The notes under the pieces: model-generated
Database searches by the model: none
What the model was told of the DNA's origin: nothing
The model's input: only the letters and a program-made list of their open reading frames with translations
Program-made: the position numbers and the translations under genes
Shown here: positions 18,164-25,954 of the stretch, piece by piece
How positions within the stretch are numbered: position 1 is the stretch's first letter
How the letters are laid out: each line of letters opens with the position of its first letter
NCBI RefSeq assembly: GCF_036250755.1
Contig: NZ_CP109583.1
Location: 1,426,001 to 1,490,000 of the forward strand
DNA: 64,000 nucleotides
Reading direction: 5' to 3'
DNA from: Streptomyces uncialis
GTDB lineage: Bacteria > Actinomycetota > Actinomycetes > Streptomycetales > Streptomycetaceae

Positions 18164-19372
18164 ATGACGACAGCGCTGGGCGCCGACGCGCACATCACGG
18201 AGCTGGTCGGCCGGCTGCTCGCGTCGGTGGACCCGCTGACGGACGAGCTGACCGCGGAGATCCTCAGCGGTGAGCATCAGTACGTGGAGAGCACCCTGCT
18301 CAGCCATGAGCAGTTGCGGGACGCCGTGCACGACAATCTGCGGACGCTGCTCACCGCGCTCCAGGGGCGGCCGACCTCGCTGGACGCGCCCCGCGCGGCG
18401 GGCCGGCTGAAGGCCGAGCGGGGCATTCCGCTGGCCGCCCTGCTGCACGCCTTCCGGCTGGCCGGGCGGTTCATCTGGGACCGGCTGCTGGTGATGGCCG
18501 TGGCCGAGGACAGCACCACCGAGTTGCTGCACATGGCGTCCGGTATCTGGGTGGTGATCGACGAGTGCTCCGGCGCGGCGGCCGAGGCGTACCGGGCGTC
18601 CGTGGAGGAGCAGTCGCGCCGGGACGCGGCTGCCCGCAGCGTCATGCTCACCACCCTCCTCGACGGCAGCGCCGGGAACGGCGCGGGAGCCTGGGAGACC
18701 GTACGGGTGCTGGGGCTGGACCGGCAGGGCCCCTTCCTGGTGGTGTGCGCGGAGGTCAACGACGGCACCGAACCGCTGCCCGCCGTGGACGCCCGGCTGC
18801 GGTCCGCCGGGATCGGCTCGGAGTGGATCCAGCAGATCGGCAGCCGGGTCGGGCTGCTCGCCCTGCCGAACGAGCACGCGGCGACGACGGCCGCCGAGCA
18901 GCTGGCCCGGTCGGCCGTGTCCCGGGTCGGGGTCAGCCGCCCCTTCGCGTCCCCGGCGCAGGCGCCCAGCGCCTGGCGGGAGGCCCAGATGGCGGCCCAG
19001 TGCCTGCCGCCCGGCACCGATGGCGCCCATGTCTACGGCAGCTCACCGATCGCCCTGCTGGCGGCGGCCTCACCGGACATCGCGGCGGAGGTGACCCGTA
19101 CGGTGTTCGGGCGGCTGCGTGATCTGCCGGAGCCGGAGCAGACCCTGCTGCTGGACACCCTGGAGACCTGGTTCACGGCCGGCGGTTCGACCACACGCGC
19201 CGCCGAGCGGCTGCACTGCCACCGCAACACCGTGCTCTACCGGCTGAACCAGATCGCCGCCCTGACCGGCCGCCGCACCACGGACGCGGACTCCTCCGCC
19301 GAGCTGTACATCGCGCTGCGGGCGGTACGGCTGGCGGGCGGCACCGGGCCCCGGGCGGCGGGGAGGGCCTGA
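18164..19372 (+). CDS. PucR-family transcriptional regulator
   Basis: A 402-residue regulator with an N-terminal sensor-like helical domain ([20 protein letters not shown] region), a middle GGDEF-like/CdaR domain ([36 protein letters not shown]) and a C-terminal PucR helix-turn-helix ([22 protein letters not shown]). Proteins of this design usually activate nearby catabolic operons when an effector is present. It is divergent from the GMC-ALDH-ligase operon with 195 bp between the starts, so that operon is the likely target. Confidence 0.92.
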   Translation: MTTALGADAHITELVGRLLASVDPLTDELTAEILSGEHQYVESTLLSHEQLRDAVHDNLRTLLTALQGRPTSLDAPRAAGRLKAERGIPLAALLHAFRLAGRFIWDRLLVMAVAEDSTTELLHMASGIWVVIDECSGAAAEAYRASVEEQSRRDAAARSVMLTTLLDGSAGNGAGAWETVRVLGLDRQGPFLVVCAEVNDGTEPLPAVDARLRSAGIGSEWIQQIGSRVGLLALPNEHAATTAAEQLARSAVSRVGVSRPFASPAQAPSAWREAQMAAQCLPPGTDGAHVYGSSPIALLAAASPDIAAEVTRTVFGRLRDLPEPEQTLLLDTLETWFTAGGSTTRAAERLHCHRNTVLYRLNQIAALTGRRTTDADSSAELYIALRAVRLAGGTGPRAAGRA

Positions 19373-20092
19373 CGGGGACGTGACGACCGGATGCTCGCGG
19401 GAGGCGGGTGCGCGGTCCGGTGGGGGGCCGGTCGGCGCGGGTCGGCGCGGGTGCGGGAAGCGGGTCCGGTCGGCGCGGGTGCGGGACCCGGTGCGGGCGG
19501 TTTCCGGGGGTCGGGGACGGGCGGTTCCCGGGGGTCGGGGACGGGCGGTTCCCGGGGGTCGGGGACGGGCGGTTCCCGGGGGTCGGGGACGGCCGGTTCC
19601 CGTCGGGCCCTCCCCGGTTCCCGGGGGTCCTTGACCGGGCAACCAACTGCCGCGCGCGGCGGCCCGCCTCACCGGTCGGGCCCTGCCGTTCGACGTGAGC
19701 CCTCTCCGCTACCGGCCGCGAAAGCGTCGGCACAGCAGGAGCGGCCCCGCGCCGGGTGGGCCGGAGCCGGACGGGTACCGGCCATGGGCGGATGACCGAA
19801 GACTTGGGTTTGGGCGGGGGCTGCGCGGGCCACCGGATTCGCGGGCCGGGCGGCGGCGGGTGGGCGGGGCACTCCTGTGGCCGATGAGACGGGTGGCAGG
19901 CCGGGGAAATGTGCCCGGTTCACATGCGGACGGCGGCGACTGCCGCGAGCGGTCGAGAACTTGCCTGGGCCGGCGCCGGTCGCATTGTCCGGCGGGCGCG
20001 TTGCTCAGCTCCCGTCCGGACTGTCACCGTCGGTGGGCACCTTCGCCACACGCGGTGAGGGCCGTACCTCCTCCGAGGACAAGGAGTACTCC
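19373..20092. other. Non-coding region upstream of the RiPP cluster
   Basis: About 720 bp without a credible gene. It holds four 24-bp tandem copies (19498-19593) with a degenerate further copy near 19615. The right half must contain the promoter of the precursor gene, and a good ribosome binding site AAGGAG sits at 20081-20086. Confidence 0.6.
19498..19593. repeat. 24-bp tandem repeat, four copies
   Basis: Unit CGGTTCCCGGGGGTCGGGGA plus CGGG repeats four times with single-base changes in the first and last copies. Each unit contains a CCCGGG centre. Confidence 0.9.
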
Positions 20093-20185
20093 GTGGAAAT
20101 GGAAGAGGCACGTGAGCTGGACATCGAGGCGGTGGACGGGGAGGAACTCCCCGAGTTCGCGCTGATGGTCGACGTCCCGGACTGA
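20093..20185 (+). CDS. Putative RiPP precursor peptide
   Basis: A 30-residue peptide starting at GTG 20093, six bases after AAGGAG, an unusually good binding site for so short a gene. It has 12 acidic residues, one Arg, and no Cys, Ser or Thr. The first part (EEARELDIEAVDGEELPE) looks like a leader of alternating acidic and hydrophobic residues; the C-terminus FALMVDVPD is the likely core, with Asp27 and Asp30 as possible sites for a peptide beta-hydroxylase. It directly precedes HExxH, YcaO and methyltransferase genes. The precursor role is inferred from size, composition and context. An in-frame ATG two codons later is an alternative start. Confidence 0.72.
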   Translation: MEMEEARELDIEAVDGEELPEFALMVDVPD

Positions 20186-20201
20186 TCACCGGGTGAACGG
20201 C

Positions 20202-20228
20202 GGCCGGGCCGTGCTCGTCGGCCCGGCC
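20202..20228 (+). terminator. Hairpin between precursor and modification genes
   Basis: GGCCGGGCC and GGCCCGGCC form a perfect 9-bp stem with a 9-nt loop, 17 bp after the precursor stop. Partial termination or 3'-end protection here would make precursor mRNA more abundant than the enzyme mRNA, a common plan in RiPP operons. Confidence 0.6.
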
Positions 20229-20285
20229 TGCCGGTCGGGGCGGATCACGCGGATCGACCACTGGGACGGCTTGTCAGGAGGGTGT

Positions 20286-21320
20286 GTGCGGATCGAGCCG
20301 GACGCCGGGTCGGCCAGGAGCGACGAGGACCGGCTGGACGAGCTGGTGGCAGGCTGTCTCACCGCCGCCGGTTGCGCCGCCGGCACCTGGACACCTACCG
20401 ATCTGCGCTATCCCGGGCTGCACGCCACGGCACACCGGACGCAGCGGGCGCGGCGGACGGCCACACCGGCCCTGGAGCAGTCACGCACCGGGGCGCCTGC
20501 CGCCGCGGGAGCGGGAGGCGGGGCCGCCTCCGGCGCTCTGGAGCAGACCGAGGAGCGGGTGCGGGCGATGGTGCTCCGCGCCCGGCGCAGCCAGGCCCGT
20601 GCCCGGTCCGTGGAGAAACGCACCGGATGGGCCGTGGATCTGGCGCCGTCCGGCGAGGACCATCTGGCACAGAGCGTCCGGCGCGCGCTGCGGCAGGCTC
20701 CCGCCCCGGCCGACGGGTCCCGGGGCGGGCGTACGGCTGAGGTGACCGACTGGAGCGCGGAACAGCACGAGGTCTTCGAGGAGGGGTGCCGCATCCTCCA
20801 GGCCGCCTGGCCGCAGATGCTCGCGGAACTTCGGGTGACGTTGCGTCAGGTGGCGTTGCTGGGCGGCTGGGGGATCGACGGGTTCACCGATTTCACCGTG
20901 CACGGCGCTGTCTTCGTCAACAGTCGTCGACTGGGCGACCAGGGCACCGAAGGGCTCGCGGGCCGGTTCCGGCTCGTGGAGGCGCTGGTGCACGAGGGCA
21001 CCCACAACCGTTGCGACGCGGCCGCCGCCTCCGCCGCGTTCCTCCGGGCCTCCGGCGCGCAGGAGTTGGCGAGCACACCGCTGCGCGCCGATCCACGCCC
21101 ACTGGCCGGACTGTTCCAGCAGGTCGCGGTGCTGGCACGCAGTGTGCTGCTGTACCGGCGGCTGCCCGACGGACCCGCCGTACGTGACCGGCACGCCGTC
21201 CTGCTGGAGCAGGGCGGCCGGGGCGCGGCCACGCTGCGCGGCCGGGCCGGCGCCCTGACCGACGCCGGACGCGAGCTGTTGGACCAGGCCGAAGCGGTCT
21301 TCGCGACGGGAGCGCCATGA
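20286..21320 (+). CDS. HExxH-motif peptide-modifying enzyme (putative peptide beta-hydroxylase)
   Basis: A 344-residue member of the HExxH-motif RiPP-modification family (TIGR04267; NCBI names it, as I recall, aKG-HExxH-type peptide beta-hydroxylase). HEGTH lies at residues 236-240 in LVEALVHEGTHNRCDA. About 30 residues later comes LRADPRPLAGLFQQVAVLAR, matching the conserved DxRPLxGL/Q segment of the family. The N-terminal 150 residues are Ala/Arg-rich and poorly conserved. The GTG at 20286 is chosen for AGGAGG four bases upstream; the frame is open back to a GTG at 20193 with no good binding site. If the family chemistry holds, it hydroxylates a precursor residue, perhaps Asp. A zinc protease is less likely. 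Confidence 0.8.
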   Translation: MRIEPDAGSARSDEDRLDELVAGCLTAAGCAAGTWTPTDLRYPGLHATAHRTQRARRTATPALEQSRTGAPAAAGAGGGAASGALEQTEERVRAMVLRARRSQARARSVEKRTGWAVDLAPSGEDHLAQSVRRALRQAPAPADGSRGGRTAEVTDWSAEQHEVFEEGCRILQAAWPQMLAELRVTLRQVALLGGWGIDGFTDFTVHGAVFVNSRRLGDQGTEGLAGRFRLVEALVHEGTHNRCDAAAASAAFLRASGAQELASTPLRADPRPLAGLFQQVAVLARSVLLYRRLPDGPAVRDRHAVLLEQGGRGAATLRGRAGALTDAGRELLDQAEAVFATGAP

Positions 21321-22807
21321 GCGCGGTCGAACCCCTCCCCCGGTCCGCGGGGTCCGGCGGGTCCGCCCGTACCGCCGAGCCGGGGCCGTCCCCGGTCTGG
21401 CCGGTGCAGGTGGTGTCGCCGTTCCCCGACGCGCCGCGGTTCGTGCTCGGCCGGACCGCCGCGCGCAGCAGCGCCTTCACGCCGAACGACGCGGCAGGCG
21501 GGCGTACGGTCCTGATCGGGGCGGCCACCGGCACCGATCGCGCGGATGTGGCGCGGCGGGCCCGGGGCGAGTTGATGGAGCGTATGCACAACGTCCTGTC
21601 CGGGCACCGGGCGCGTGAGGGGGCCGTCGTCGCGTCGTACGCGTCGCTGCGGCGCCGGGGTACGGCCGCGCTGGATCCCTGTTCCTGGGCGGAGTTGCGC
21701 TCGCTCACGCATCTGCGGGAGGCGGCGATGCCGTGGGTCACGGGCACCTCGCTGACCGGCGGCGGTCAGGTGCTCGTCCCCGCGTGTGCGGTGTACCTGG
21801 CGCATCGCCCGCCCGCCGGATGTCCGGCGCCGCTGCGGCCCGGTTCCACCGGGCTCGCCGCGCATGACACCGCCGCGCGGGCCCGGGAGCACGCCGTGCT
21901 GGAGATACTCGAACGGGACCTGCTCTGGCACGCCTGGTACGCCGACGCGCCCCGGCGGTCGCCGCGAGGCCCCGCGCCGCTCGACGAGGAGCTTCGGCGG
22001 GTGCTCGTCGTGCTGGGGCTGCGGGAGCGGTGCCTGGTACTGCCCGGTCCCGGGGGTATCTCGTGCGTGGTGGCCTGTGTGCACATAGGTGACGGCACCC
22101 AGCAGAGTTTCGGGGCGCGTGCCACCTCCGGGGCGCTCGGCCCGGCCGCGGTGTCCGCCGTACGTGAGGCGCTGATGGTCCGCTGGAGCATGGGAACCGC
22201 GAGCGCCCGTACCGTGTGGGCCCGGATGCGGGAGCAAGCGCCGGACCGGCAGCCGAGCGGACCGCTGGAGCACGCCCTGCACACCTTCCACCGCCAGGAC
22301 AGTCTCACCGCACTGCTGCGCGGCGCCACCTGGGAGCCCTGGACGACGACGGCGCGTGGTCCCGTCGGGGAACCCCGGTCGACAGCACGCGCTTCCGCCG
22401 CCGACCCCTGGGCTACGGCGCACGATTCGTCCGAGGACCCCTGGATGACGGAGCCGGACTCCGCCGAAGACCCCCGGGTGACGACACGTGGTCTCGCCGG
22501 GGACCTCCGGGTGACGGCACGTGGTTCCTCCGGGAACCCTGGGGCTGCGGGGCACGATCCTGTCCGGGACCCCGGGGTGACAGCACCCGGCCCCGCCGAG
22601 GCCGCCCCGCGTCTGCTCGCCGAGCGGACCGGCGAGGACGTCGTCGAGGTCGACACCTCCGTCTCCGCGGCCGACGGCGGCCGGGCGGTGGTGGTGCGGG
22701 TGATCGCCCCCGGCGCCCGCCGGATGCCCGTCGACGAACCGGACCGGGCGGCCCTCGCCCTCCCCGCCGGGAACGCCCGGCGGCATCCTCCGCACCCCCT
22801 CGGCTGA
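21317..22807 (+). CDS. YcaO-domain protein with an inserted 11-residue repeat array
   Basis: A 496-residue stand-alone YcaO protein. ATP/Mg-binding motifs are RARGELMERMHNVLSG (residues 81-96) and REHAVLEILERDLLWHAWY (190-208), with STGLAAHDT just before the second. The C-terminus PPHPLG resembles the proline-rich end of YcaO enzymes that carry the active site there. Residues 354-430 hold seven degenerate 11-residue repeats ending DP (for example WATAHDSSEDP, WMTEPDSAEDP) in what should be the C-terminal part of the fold. No E1-like or TfuA partner is visible. YcaO enzymes activate the peptide backbone to form azolines, thioamides or amidines; the precursor lacks Cys, Ser and Thr, which argues against azolines. 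The ATG overlaps the HExxH stop. Confidence 0.85.
   Translation: MSAVEPLPRSAGSGGSARTAEPGPSPVWPVQVVSPFPDAPRFVLGRTAARSSAFTPNDAAGGRTVLIGAATGTDRADVARRARGELMERMHNVLSGHRAREGAVVASYASLRRRGTAALDPCSWAELRSLTHLREAAMPWVTGTSLTGGGQVLVPACAVYLAHRPPAGCPAPLRPGSTGLAAHDTAARAREHAVLEILERDLLWHAWYADAPRRSPRGPAPLDEELRRVLVVLGLRERCLVLPGPGGISCVVACVHIGDGTQQSFGARATSGALGPAAVSAVREALMVRWSMGTASARTVWARMREQAPDRQPSGPLEHALHTFHRQDSLTALLRGATWEPWTTTARGPVGEPRSTARASAADPWATAHDSSEDPWMTEPDSAEDPRVTTRGLAGDLRVTARGSSGNPGAAGHDPVRDPGVTAPGPAEAAPRLLAERTGEDVVEVDTSVSAADGGRAVVVRVIAPGARRMPVDEPDRAALALPAGNARRHPPHPLG
22376..22606. repeat. 33-bp in-frame repeat array inside the YcaO gene
   Basis: Seven 33-bp units code for 11-residue repeats (residues 354-430). 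GACCC followed by C/T GGG(T/C)GACG recurs at the unit boundary. Confidence 0.8.
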
Positions 22808-22860
22808 CCGCGGTCCGCACGCTCGTTCCCGTCCGACCTCCCTGGAGACTGGAGATCCCC

Positions 22861-23643
22861 ATGTCCGCGCCCGTGTCCCTTCAGGCCCCCGGCCCGGCGG
22901 AACCCGCCGGGGCCGCCTCGTACGCGCGGCGATTCGCCGACCGCTACGACACCTGGTTCGGCAGGAAGGGCCTGACGAACGACACCGTCGGCCTCCTGGC
23001 GCGGCTCGCCGGGTCCGGTACCGCGCTGGAACTGGGCGTGGGCACCGGCCGGATCGCGCTGCCGCTGGCGCGGCGCGGTGTCCGCGTGGAGGGCGTCGAC
23101 GCCTCACCGGAGATGGCGGCCCGGCTGGCGGCGCGGCCCGGCGGCGAGCACATCCCGGTGACCATCGGTGACTTCACCCGGCTGCCGTCGGACGGACGCA
23201 CGGTCGACGTGGCCTTCCTCGCCGGGGGGACGTTCTTCGAACTCCCCACCCAGGAGGACCAGTCGCGGTGCTTCCGCCATGCGGCGGCGCTGATCGGCGA
23301 CGACGGCGCGTTCGTGCTGGACGCGATCGTCCCCGAGGTGCTGATCGGCGCGGAATGGTCGCGCGGCCATGTGGTGCCCGAGACGGGCGAGGACCTGGTC
23401 GTGCTCTACCGCCGGTTCGACAGTGCCGCGCAGCGCTACCACTCGCACTACGCGATCACACCCGCCGACGGAAGCGGCAATGTGCACATCCATGTCGCCT
23501 TCCGCTACGCGGGCGCCGGTGAACTGGACCTGATGGCGAGGGCGGCCGGGCTGGAACTGCGCGAGCGGTACGGGAGTTGGGGCGGGGCGCCCTTCCGGGA
23601 CGGCTGCCCGTACCACGTGTCGGTCTACCGGCCCGCGCGCTGA
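22861..23643 (+). CDS. Class I SAM-dependent methyltransferase of the RiPP cluster
   Basis: A 260-residue methyltransferase. Motif I is ALELGVGTGRIALPLARRG, followed by the acidic VEGVDASPEM and motif II-like VDVAFLAGGTFFELP; the N-terminus YARRFADRYDTWFGRKG is typical of small-molecule and peptide methyltransferases. The ATG at 22861 follows GGAGA. It lies 53 bp after the YcaO gene in the same direction. The likely target is the modified peptide, such as a carboxylate, hydroxyl, amine or amide made by the other enzymes; the sequence does not decide which. Confidence 0.85.
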   Translation: MSAPVSLQAPGPAEPAGAASYARRFADRYDTWFGRKGLTNDTVGLLARLAGSGTALELGVGTGRIALPLARRGVRVEGVDASPEMAARLAARPGGEHIPVTIGDFTRLPSDGRTVDVAFLAGGTFFELPTQEDQSRCFRHAAALIGDDGAFVLDAIVPEVLIGAEWSRGHVVPETGEDLVVLYRRFDSAAQRYHSHYAITPADGSGNVHIHVAFRYAGAGELDLMARAAGLELRERYGSWGGAPFRDGCPYHVSVYRPAR

Positions 23644-23659
23644 CCGGGCGCCCCCGACC

Positions 23660-24073
23660 GTGCCTGACTGGACCGTGCCCGCCTGGGCCGCCCCCGTGCT
23701 GACCGCCGCCGGCGTGGTACTGCTCGCCGCTTTCGTCTTCTGGGGAGCACGGATCTCCCCGAACCGCCCGTTCTCCTGGGCCATGTACTCCGGCTCGTCC
23801 AAGGGCTTCCTGTGGTCGGACGACGGCAGCGTCACCGTCCTGCCGGTGCACCGGCTGCGGATCGCGCCGGGCGGCCACTTCCTCACCGTCCCGGAACTGC
23901 GCGCCCTCCTCGCCGACGGTGACTTCGAACTGCCGTTGAGAGGACTGATCATCGGCTCCGACGGCGGCTGGGAGGTGCGGTACGAACCTGCGGAGCACCG
24001 GCTGCGGCTGACCCGTCTGCCCGCCGGAGCCGAACTGCGCCTGCTGGCCGACGCCTTGCGCCCGGCCCCGTGA
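23660..24073 (+). CDS. Membrane-anchored protein of unknown function
   Basis: A 137-residue protein with one N-terminal membrane helix (AAPVLTAAGVVLLAAFVFWG) followed by RISPNRPFSWAMYSGSSKG and a soluble, probably external domain of about 90 residues with no motif I recognise. The GTG at 23660 lies 17 bp after the methyltransferase stop. Its own stop overlaps the next membrane gene by four bases, so the two probably form one complex. The combination looks like small companions of DoxX/HTTM-type membrane proteins. It could serve export, redox maturation or immunity. Confidence 0.6.
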   Translation: MPDWTVPAWAAPVLTAAGVVLLAAFVFWGARISPNRPFSWAMYSGSSKGFLWSDDGSVTVLPVHRLRIAPGGHFLTVPELRALLADGDFELPLRGLIIGSDGGWEVRYEPAEHRLRLTRLPAGAELRLLADALRPAP

Positions 24074-24918
24074 GCATCCCCGTACTCACCGCCGCGCTGC
24101 TGCTCGCCCTCGCCGTGGTCTGGCACGCCGCCGTCGTCCTGGCCGACGCCCGCGCCGTCACCCGGCACCATCCCGACGGCCGGGTCTACCGTCCCGGCCG
24201 CGGTTGGACCTCCGCCGCCGGGCTCGCCGCCCGCCGCCGCCTCTCGTACCTCATCGTCGTGGCGGGCGCGGTCCTGGCCGGTCTCTGCCTCGTCGCGGGG
24301 CTCGCCCCGGGGCGCGGCACGGCCATGGTCCTGGGCGGGTGGGCCGCCGTCGTCCTGGCGCTGCTGCTCGCCGACCGCCGCCATGGCCTCAACCGGTACA
24401 CCGCCGTGTGCCTGGCGCTGCTCGCGGGCTGTCTCGTGCTGGCGGGCGGCGCCTGGGCCCTCGGCGGCCGGACATGGACGGCGGCGGCCGGTCCGCCCGC
24501 TTCGTTCTTCGCCGCGCAGTTGTACCTGGTCGCCGGGGTACGCAAGCTGCGCTCACGGCACTTCATGGACGGCGGCGTCCTCATCGACAACCTCGCCTAC
24601 AACGCCGCCCAGGCCGCCGCGGGCAGCCATGACTTCGTACCCTTCCCGCGAACGGCCGCGCTGAGCACCCTGCTGGTCCACCCCGCGCCGCGCTCCGTCT
24701 GCCGTGCCGTCGCCGTCTGCGCGGCCGTCGGCGAAGTCCTCCTGGGACTCGCCGTCCTCGGCCTGCTCCCCCGGCCCGCCACCCTCACCCTGGCCCTCGT
24801 CCTGCACTCGGGATTCCTGCTGCTGAGCCCCCTGCGCATCGTGCCGTTCTCGGCGGCGTCGATGGGCCTGTGCGTCCTCGCCACGTCCCAGCCGCTGCTC
24901 CCGGGGCCCTTGGGCTGA
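24070..24918 (+). CDS. Polytopic membrane protein (DoxX/HTTM-like)
   Basis: A 282-residue integral membrane protein with about seven or eight predicted helices. The segment QLYLVAGVRKLRSRHFMDGG resembles the AGxxKLxS...W..G stretch of DoxX, MauE and HTTM membrane proteins, which often act in redox or vitamin-K-type chemistry, but the similarity is weak. The ATGAG-type overlap with the upstream gene shows translational coupling. It closes the RiPP operon. It could take part in peptide export, protection of the producer, or maturation at the membrane; no ABC transporter is present in the cluster. Confidence 0.65.
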   Translation: MSIPVLTAALLLALAVVWHAAVVLADARAVTRHHPDGRVYRPGRGWTSAAGLAARRRLSYLIVVAGAVLAGLCLVAGLAPGRGTAMVLGGWAAVVLALLLADRRHGLNRYTAVCLALLAGCLVLAGGAWALGGRTWTAAAGPPASFFAAQLYLVAGVRKLRSRHFMDGGVLIDNLAYNAAQAAAGSHDFVPFPRTAALSTLLVHPAPRSVCRAVAVCAAVGEVLLGLAVLGLLPRPATLTLALVLHSGFLLLSPLRIVPFSAASMGLCVLATSQPLLPGPLG

Positions 24919-25225
24919 CGGCCACGGGTCGGGCGGAAGTGCCAGGGACAGCTGTCGCCGTCGAAGCGGCGGGAAAGGGTGCGATGCGGCTCCCACGGCC
25001 CACCGGCCCACGAGGCCGTTCGCCGGACGCGGGACAGGACGCGGCGTCCCTTGTCAGCGGGGCCCGGAGCACACCCGGTGGGCGGAAGGGCGGCGGCCGT
25101 GCCGCCGGGGCAGCGGTCGGGGTATTCTGCGGGCAGCGTCGCGTGCCGGTGGCAGACCGTGTCAGGCATGGAGGCGTCCGACCGAAGGAGGCCGGCGTTG
25201 AACACGTCGCACCCTTCGTTCTCGC
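24919..25225. other. Intergenic region after the RiPP cluster
   Basis: No clear gene. It probably contains the end of the RiPP transcript and the promoter of the hemerythrin gene. A 12-codon frame (TTG 25198 to TGA 25233) has AAGGAGG in front and overlaps the hemerythrin start. Confidence 0.5.
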
Positions 25226-25696
25226 GTGTCTGAGCGCGAGACGACCAGGCTCGTGGCCTGGAGCAAAGAACTCCGTCAGGTGCACCACCGGCTGCGGCGA
25301 GCGCTGGAAGTGACCCGCGCGTCCCTCACTGACGGCACCACCGGTGAGGCCGCCACCCGTGAACTGCTGTTGTACTGCCGTGGTTTCTGCGCGGCTCTCG
25401 ACAGCCATCACAAGGGCGAGGACCGCACCCTGTTCCCGGCCATCGCGGCCGCGCATCCGGAGCTGCGCCCGGTACTGCGTTCGCTGGAGCAGGACCATTC
25501 GATGATCGCCCACCTGCTGGGCGGCCTCCAGGCGGCAGTCGAACGGGCCGCGCCTCCCGAGGAACTCGATCTGCACCTCGAAGGCATCTCCGCGCTCATG
25601 GAGAACCACTTCCGTTACGAGGAACGGCAGTTGCTCACCGTGCTCGAAACCCTTGAGCTGACAGCCGCGCCCGGGGATGTGCTGGGCCCGCTGTGA
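25226..25696 (+). CDS. Hemerythrin domain-containing protein
   Basis: A 156-residue four-helix hemerythrin-like protein. Likely iron ligands are the His in QVHHRLRRAL, DSHHKGEDRTLFPAI, LEQDHSMIAHLLGG and LMENHFRYEERQLL. Such proteins bind a di-iron centre and sense or carry oxygen, NO or iron. The GTG at 25226 has no binding site of its own and may be reached by coupling from a very short upstream frame. It is 307 bp from the RiPP operon, so I treat it as separate. Confidence 0.85.
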   Translation: MSERETTRLVAWSKELRQVHHRLRRALEVTRASLTDGTTGEAATRELLLYCRGFCAALDSHHKGEDRTLFPAIAAAHPELRPVLRSLEQDHSMIAHLLGGLQAAVERAAPPEELDLHLEGISALMENHFRYEERQLLTVLETLELTAAPGDVLGPL

Positions 25697-25710
25697 TCCC
25701 GGACCGGACC

Positions 25711-25747
25711 GGTGGGGGCGATGGCCGTGACGGTCACCGCCCCCACC
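25711..25747. terminator. Terminator after the hemerythrin gene
   Basis: GGTGGGGGCG pairs with CGCCCCCACC, and after one mismatch the stem continues inward (TGGCCG/CGGTCA with a G-T pair) to a 3-nt loop. It starts 14 bp after the stop, between convergent genes. Confidence 0.8.
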
Positions 25748-25954
25748 AGTCGGTCGTCGCCGTCGCGCTCCGCCGGAGGCCGATCACTCGCTCCCCGGCC
25801 GCTTTCCCGGACGGGAGAGGGCGACGGCCCATGGTACGTTCCCGCTCCCCATGGCCCGGTCGTCCGGGCCGTCCGACCCGACGCCCCGTCAGCACAGGTT
25901 CCCCCGTCCGGCGACGGCTGAGCATGTGCGGCACGTGCGGCCCACGCGGCACGC

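Noticed and set aside
19498..19593. CRISPR array
   Set aside because: Repeats are directly adjacent with no spacers, and no cas genes are in the window. The same holds for 5891-5930 and 57406-57480.
20193..20285. A longer N-terminus for the HExxH protein starting at GTG 20193
   Set aside because: No ribosome binding site, and the hairpin at 20202-20228 would lie in the coding region; GTG 20286 has AGGAGG.
20846..23107. A 753-residue open frame antisense to the RiPP enzymes
   Set aside because: It is the complement of strongly biased GC-rich coding DNA; its sequence is Arg/Pro-rich with no motif, while the sense frames have clear enzyme motifs.
20093..24918. Assignment of the RiPP cluster to thiopeptides, linear azole peptides, FxSxx or daptides
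   Set aside because: The precursor has no Cys/Ser/Thr core and does not end in FxSxx; no E1-like, dehydratase, radical SAM, aminotransferase or TfuA gene is present.
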